From NCBI GenBank assembly GCA_934636245.1, contig CAKUAI010000010.1, positions 77,358-141,357 of the forward strand: 64,000 nt of DNA, given 5' to 3'. Below are positions 60,600-64,000 of the stretch, piece after piece (within the stretch, counting starts at the first letter, position 1; the number at the start of each line of letters is the position of its first letter). Source of the DNA: an uncultured Coriobacteriales bacterium (GTDB lineage: Bacteria > Actinomycetota > Coriobacteriia > Coriobacteriales > UMGS124). A program made the position numbers and the translations under genes. Under the pieces are notes generated by a model. It saw only the letters and a program-made list of their open reading frames with translations, was not told the origin of the DNA and did no database searches.

Positions 60600-61118
60600 C
60601 TATGCGACGAACGGGGCGCCTTTCTGGGTGGCCACGCAGGCGGCGGCATAGGCTGCGACCTCGGCGGTTTGCTCAGGGGTGGGGTTGCGGGTGATCTCGA
60701 TGGTGTCGCCGGGATGCACGGTGCCGCCCTTGATCACGCGCACGAACACGCCCTCGTGGGGCATGATGCACTCGCCCATGGAATAGTAGATGGCGCAGTG
60801 CGTGTGGCATTCTTTGCCGATCTGGGTGAGCTCGAGCTCGACACCGCCCGAGGTGGTGAATCGCGTGCCGAGCGGCAGGTGCTTGAGGTCGAAGCCCTCC
60901 ACGATGAGGTTCTCACCGAAGGCGCCGTCGGACACGTCGGCCCCGCGGTCCTTGAAATCCTCGATGGCTTCGAATCCCAGCAGGCTCACCTGGCGGTGCC
61001 ACTTGCCGGCATGCGCGTCGCCCTCGATGCCCCAGTCTTCCTTGAGCTCCACGCTGGCCTGCGGGGTCTTTTGAATCCCCTTGCGGTCGCTGGTGCAAAC
61101 GGCGTGAATGGTGCCCAT
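60600..61118 (-). CDS. MOSC-domain protein
   Basis: A 172-residue MOSC (molybdenum cofactor sulfurase C-terminal) domain protein. The domain opens with GIEGDAHAGKWHRQVSLL near residue 30, continues with FGENLIVEGFDLKHLPLG, and has the cysteine segment GKECHTHCAIYY. MOSC proteins bind pyranopterin-Mo cofactors or move sulfur to them. AGGAGAG precedes the ATG. It is a single-gene unit with its own terminator. Its presence fits the molybdoenzyme and molbindin genes in the window, but its exact partner is unknown. Confidence 0.92.
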   Translation of the reverse strand: MGTIHAVCTSDRKGIQKTPQASVELKEDWGIEGDAHAGKWHRQVSLLGFEAIEDFKDRGADVSDGAFGENLIVEGFDLKHLPLGTRFTTSGGVELELTQIGKECHTHCAIYYSMGECIMPHEGVFVRVIKGGTVHPGDTIEITRNPTPEQTAEVAAYAAACVATQKGAPFVA

Positions 61119-61405
61119 ATTTTGTTCTCTCCTGTGTTTTCTCTCCCTCAGTTCCCTGCCGGGAGTCGGCTGCGCGCATCTTAGACGATTTTTCCGCCTA
61201 AGGAAACAGGGAATGTGGGCAGAATCGCCTAACGGTGAAACTCGGTGTAGTCGAATGGGCGAATATACCCCTTAAACAGCCGTTTCCTGAAGTTTTCCTG
61301 AGCCGTAGGGGGTACACTAGCCCCATCTGTGTTTGCCGTGCGGGCTGCACCTTCCATGACTCATTGTCAGCCTGCCTGTACGTGAGCGAGAAAGGTAGGC
61401 AAGGA

Positions 61406-64000
61406 ATGAGCGAAGAGAATTCCTGGCTTGGACGCAGGGTTGTCGCGGCCGGTGCGACCCTGCTTGCGGTCGGCACCCTGGCATGGGCCGCCCCCGCTTT
61501 GGCCAGTTCCGGTGGTGACCCGCAAGCCACGGTTGTAGACGATGCCTCCACCATCAATTGGGTGACCCCCGACGACGCCGGCGGTCCTCCTCCGCTTCCC
61601 GATGACATGGGTGAGAACCCCCGTCCCGGCATGGATCCCGTGGGCGCCCCTGAAAAGAGGCACGGCGCTGCGGAGGGCGAGGTGCTGGCACCGCCCGTCA
61701 AGGTCGACCCCGAGTGCGCTCCCGCCGATGACTGCGTGACGCTGTGGGTCTGGGCCGCCTCCATGATGGTCGATCCCGATATCACGATTCGTCAGATGAA
61801 CGCCTGGCGTGCCCAGGCGGCCGAGAAGGGCGCGTGCAACGCCGAAGGCGAGCCCATTGCGGGCGAGCCGCTCGTATGGAGCGACTCCCTTGCATTTGCG
61901 GCCCAGGAGCTGGCCGTCGAGCTTGCTCTGGGTGCCGACCCTGCCACGCTCGAGCGACTGGACGGCTCGGGCAGCGTCATCAACGGCGAAGGCAACACGT
62001 TCTTCCCCAACACCCACATCACGGGCGTCAACATTTCAAACCTCACGAGCATACAGGGCACGCTTGACGCCTGGTACGTGCAGTCGGAGGCATACTGGTA
62101 TGGCCCCCAGAGCACGGTGTACTACACCACGGGCGACTATGCCAACGCCGTGTCCAACGAGGCCAAGGCCGTGGGCATGGCGTCTGTCATGCTTTCCAAC
62201 CAAGAAGTCTACACGGTCTGCCTCTTTGGCGACGCGGCTCCCGAGGAGGCGGACGGCACCACGTATGCCCCCACGACGGGCGGTGCCATCTACCAGGGCG
62301 TGAACGTGCAGAAAGACAAGCTCATTTTCGAGCTCGTCGCCCCTGAGATCCTGACGGTCGGCGAGCCGGTCGAGCTGGGCATCAACGCCTCCACGACGCT
62401 CACGGGCAATGCCGTGGGCCGTGCCGCAGGCGTCGCCATCGACCCAACCGAGCTGTTTGAGCAGGCAACGGTGCAGGTCGACCAAGATGGCGAGGTTGTC
62501 GGCGAAATCGCAGGTGGCAAGCTTCGGGCCCTGGGTGGATTTGTGTCTGGGCCTGCGACGTTGCAGGTTGTTATGGCCGGCGAGGTCGTAGCAAGCGCAG
62601 AGGTCGAGGTCGTCGCGGTGCCTACGGCCTTGGGCGAGAGCGGCACCATCATCTCGATGGTCCCCAGCGGCGACACGCTCGAGCTTCCCCAGACGATGAG
62701 CGTCCTGTGGACGGGCGGCGCGACGACCGACGAGCCGGTGACGTGGGAGCCCCTGACCGACGAGCAGCTTGCCATGCTGAAGAGCCGCGAGGGCGGCTCG
62801 TTCGAGGTCGCAGGTACCGTGGAGACCCTGGGCGAGGACGTCACGGTGAAGGTGACCGTCCTGCCTGCCGTGCCCGTGTATGCCGATATGCCTTCTGCTC
62901 AGGAAATCTGGGTGGGCGGCACTCCCGAGCTTCCTGAAACCCTGACCGTCACCTGGTCCAACGGCGACGTGAGCGATGAGCCTGTGGCCTGGGACGAGCT
63001 TGACACCTCCGTTGCCGGGACGCTTACGGCCACGGGTACGATCGAGGGCCTTTCCAGCCCTGTGACGGCGCAAGTGACGGTCAAGCCGCTCGAGGTCGCA
63101 AGCGTCGAGGGGCAGGATGTGGAGCTCGATATCGCAAGCGGCGAGATGAATGCCGACGCGCTTTTTGCGGCATTGCCGGCCACTGCCTCGGTAAGCTGGT
63201 CTGATGGCAGCGTGACCGAGGAGCCCATCGCATGGAGCGCGCTTCCCGGCGAGCAGGAGGCCGCGCTTTCCAGCCGCGGGGGCGCTGCGTTCACGCTGAG
63301 CGGCGTGGTTGGCGAGACGGGCGTTGCGGCCAGTGCGCAGATCAAGGTTGAAGCGGCGGCAATGGTGTCCGCCGAAGCGGTACCTGCCCAGGAGTTCTGG
63401 GTGGGCGGCGAGCCCGCCCTGCCCGAGACCGTGTCCGTCACCTGGTCCAACGGCGACGTGACCGACGAGCCCGTCTCCTGGGGCGCGGCCGACACCTCCC
63501 AGCCCGGCACCGTCGAGGTCCAGGGTTCCGTCGAGGGCCTGGCCGACCCCGTCGCGGCGACGGTCGAGGTCAGGGCGCCCGAGGCCGTGTCGGCAGGCGA
63601 CGGCGAGCCCATAGCGGCCTCCGTGCCCAGCGGCGCCGGGGCCGCCGACGCCCTGGCGGCCCTTCCCCAGACCGTGCCCGTCGCCTGGTCGGACGGCTCG
63701 GTGACCGAGGAGCCCGTCGCCTGGGCCGAGCCCGGCGAGGCCCAGCTCGCGGCCCTGTCCGGCCGCGAGGGCGGAACGGTCGAGGTGCAGGGGGCCGTGG
63801 GCGACACGGGCCAGTCCGTGAGCGCGACCGTCGAGGTCGCCCCCGCCGAGCCCGTCGGCGCCCAGGCGCCCCAGGCCCAGGAGGTCTGGGTGGGCGGCGA
63901 GCCCGCCCTGCCCGAGACCGTGGCCGTCACCTGGTCCAACGGCGACGTGACCGACGAGCCCGTCTCCTGGGGCGCGGCCGACACCTCCCAGCCCGGCACC
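61406..64000 (+). CDS. Exported CAP-domain protein with tandem Ig-like repeats (3' truncated)
   Basis: At least 865 residues; the frame is open to the window end. The start at 61406 follows AAGGTAGGCAAGG. A signal peptide (RRVVAAGATLLAVGTLAWA, cleavage near ALA) and a Pro-rich stretch lead to a CAP/SCP-like domain at about residues 115-295 (RQMNAWRAQAAEKG, then NAVSNEAKAVGMASVML). From about residue 425 onward come alternating Big_4-type Ig-like modules, one marked VTWSNGDVTDEPVSW and one marked VAWSDGSVTEEPVAW. The array has a 163-residue period. Such proteins are long surface stalks, usually ending in a wall anchor, which is not visible. Adhesion is inferred. Confidence 0.85.
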   Translation, partial: MSEENSWLGRRVVAAGATLLAVGTLAWAAPALASSGGDPQATVVDDASTINWVTPDDAGGPPPLPDDMGENPRPGMDPVGAPEKRHGAAEGEVLAPPVKVDPECAPADDCVTLWVWAASMMVDPDITIRQMNAWRAQAAEKGACNAEGEPIAGEPLVWSDSLAFAAQELAVELALGADPATLERLDGSGSVINGEGNTFFPNTHITGVNISNLTSIQGTLDAWYVQSEAYWYGPQSTVYYTTGDYANAVSNEAKAVGMASVMLSNQEVYTVCLFGDAAPEEADGTTYAPTTGGAIYQGVNVQKDKLIFELVAPEILTVGEPVELGINASTTLTGNAVGRAAGVAIDPTELFEQATVQVDQDGEVVGEIAGGKLRALGGFVSGPATLQVVMAGEVVASAEVEVVAVPTALGESGTIISMVPSGDTLELPQTMSVLWTGGATTDEPVTWEPLTDEQLAMLKSREGGSFEVAGTVETLGEDVTVKVTVLPAVPVYADMPSAQEIWVGGTPELPETLTVTWSNGDVSDEPVAWDELDTSVAGTLTATGTIEGLSSPVTAQVTVKPLEVASVEGQDVELDIASGEMNADALFAALPATASVSWSDGSVTEEPIAWSALPGEQEAALSSRGGAAFTLSGVVGETGVAASAQIKVEAAAMVSAEAVPAQEFWVGGEPALPETVSVTWSNGDVTDEPVSWGAADTSQPGTVEVQGSVEGLADPVAATVEVRAPEAVSAGDGEPIAASVPSGAGAADALAALPQTVPVAWSDGSVTEEPVAWAEPGEAQLAALSGREGGTVEVQGAVGDTGQSVSATVEVAPAEPVGAQAPQAQEVWVGGEPALPETVAVTWSNGDVTDEPVSWGAADTSQPGT
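62640..64000 (+). repeat. 489-bp tandem repeat array inside the CAP/Ig gene
   Basis: Matching points lie at 62903, 63392 and 63881 for one module, and at 62708, 63197 and 63686 for the other, all exactly 489 bp apart. The 120 bases from 63392 and from 63881 differ at only two positions, while the copy from 62903 is clearly diverged. The later copies are almost entirely G/C at third codon positions. The array continues beyond the window. Confidence 0.9.

Overview
The window is a GC-rich (roughly 60-65 % by eye), densely coding bacterial chromosome segment that reads as Coriobacteriia, most likely Eggerthellaceae. The grounds are: a fumarate-reductase-like flavoprotein, a Tat-exported molybdopterin oxidoreductase with FeS partner and TorD chaperone beside a LuxR regulator with a large membrane domain, an actinobacterial IHF-like protein, a four-subunit pyruvate:ferredoxin oxidoreductase, an ETF-linked lactate dehydrogenase, single-chain PurL and many Tat/Sec-exported proteins of unknown function. 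Genus and species cannot be fixed from the sequence alone. No rRNA, tRNA, CRISPR array or intact insertion sequence was seen.

Layout. 1-4.2 kb: the 3' end of a flavoprotein gene, then a FecCD/ATPase/binding-protein iron-type ABC importer. 4.4-11.8 kb: a molybdoenzyme island (unknown protein, catalytic subunit, FeS subunit, TorD chaperone, membrane LuxR regulator). 11.8-17.0 kb: an accessory stretch with a LuxR relic, two AAA+ ATPases with PD-(D/E)XK-like C-termini in opposite orientations, a 23-bp tandem repeat, and a BlaI/M56-peptidase sensor pair with two palindromic operators. 17.2-24.2 kb: a two-domain molbindin, two exported proteins (one transglutaminase-like), and an XRE regulator followed by a lipoprotein. 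24.4-30.2 kb: phenylacetate-CoA ligase, a TSCPD/Rrf2/unknown operon, and an OmpR-type two-component system. 30.3-36.2 kb: purC, a membrane protein, purL and a 66-residue membrane protein. 36.3-45.8 kb, minus strand: a mosaic repeat, a fused CydDC-type exporter, a double transglutaminase-like protein, and an FAD dehydrogenase-etfB-etfA cluster. 46-49.5 kb: IHF-like protein and porGDAB. 49.7-61.1 kb: mixed genes including tlyA, a helix-turn-helix/molybdate-binding-type regulator, a CmpB-family membrane protein, serS, exported proteins, an MFS transporter, an ATPase relic and a MOSC protein. 61.4 kb to the end: an exported CAP-domain protein with 489-bp Ig-like tandem repeats that runs off the window.

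How the genes work together. Energy metabolism looks anaerobic: pyruvate is oxidised with ferredoxin (por), lactate or a related 2-hydroxy acid through a probably electron-confurcating ETF complex, and electrons may leave through exported flavo- and molybdoenzymes. Molybdenum is a second theme: the oxidoreductase, its chaperone, a molbindin, a MOSC protein and a candidate molybdate-sensing regulator. The most interesting regulatory signal found is a TACCAA direct repeat with exact 10-bp period. It occurs both upstream of the molbindin and in the promoter of the candidate regulator, which suggests a small molybdate regulon. A structured leader or small RNA with its own terminator diverges from the regulator.
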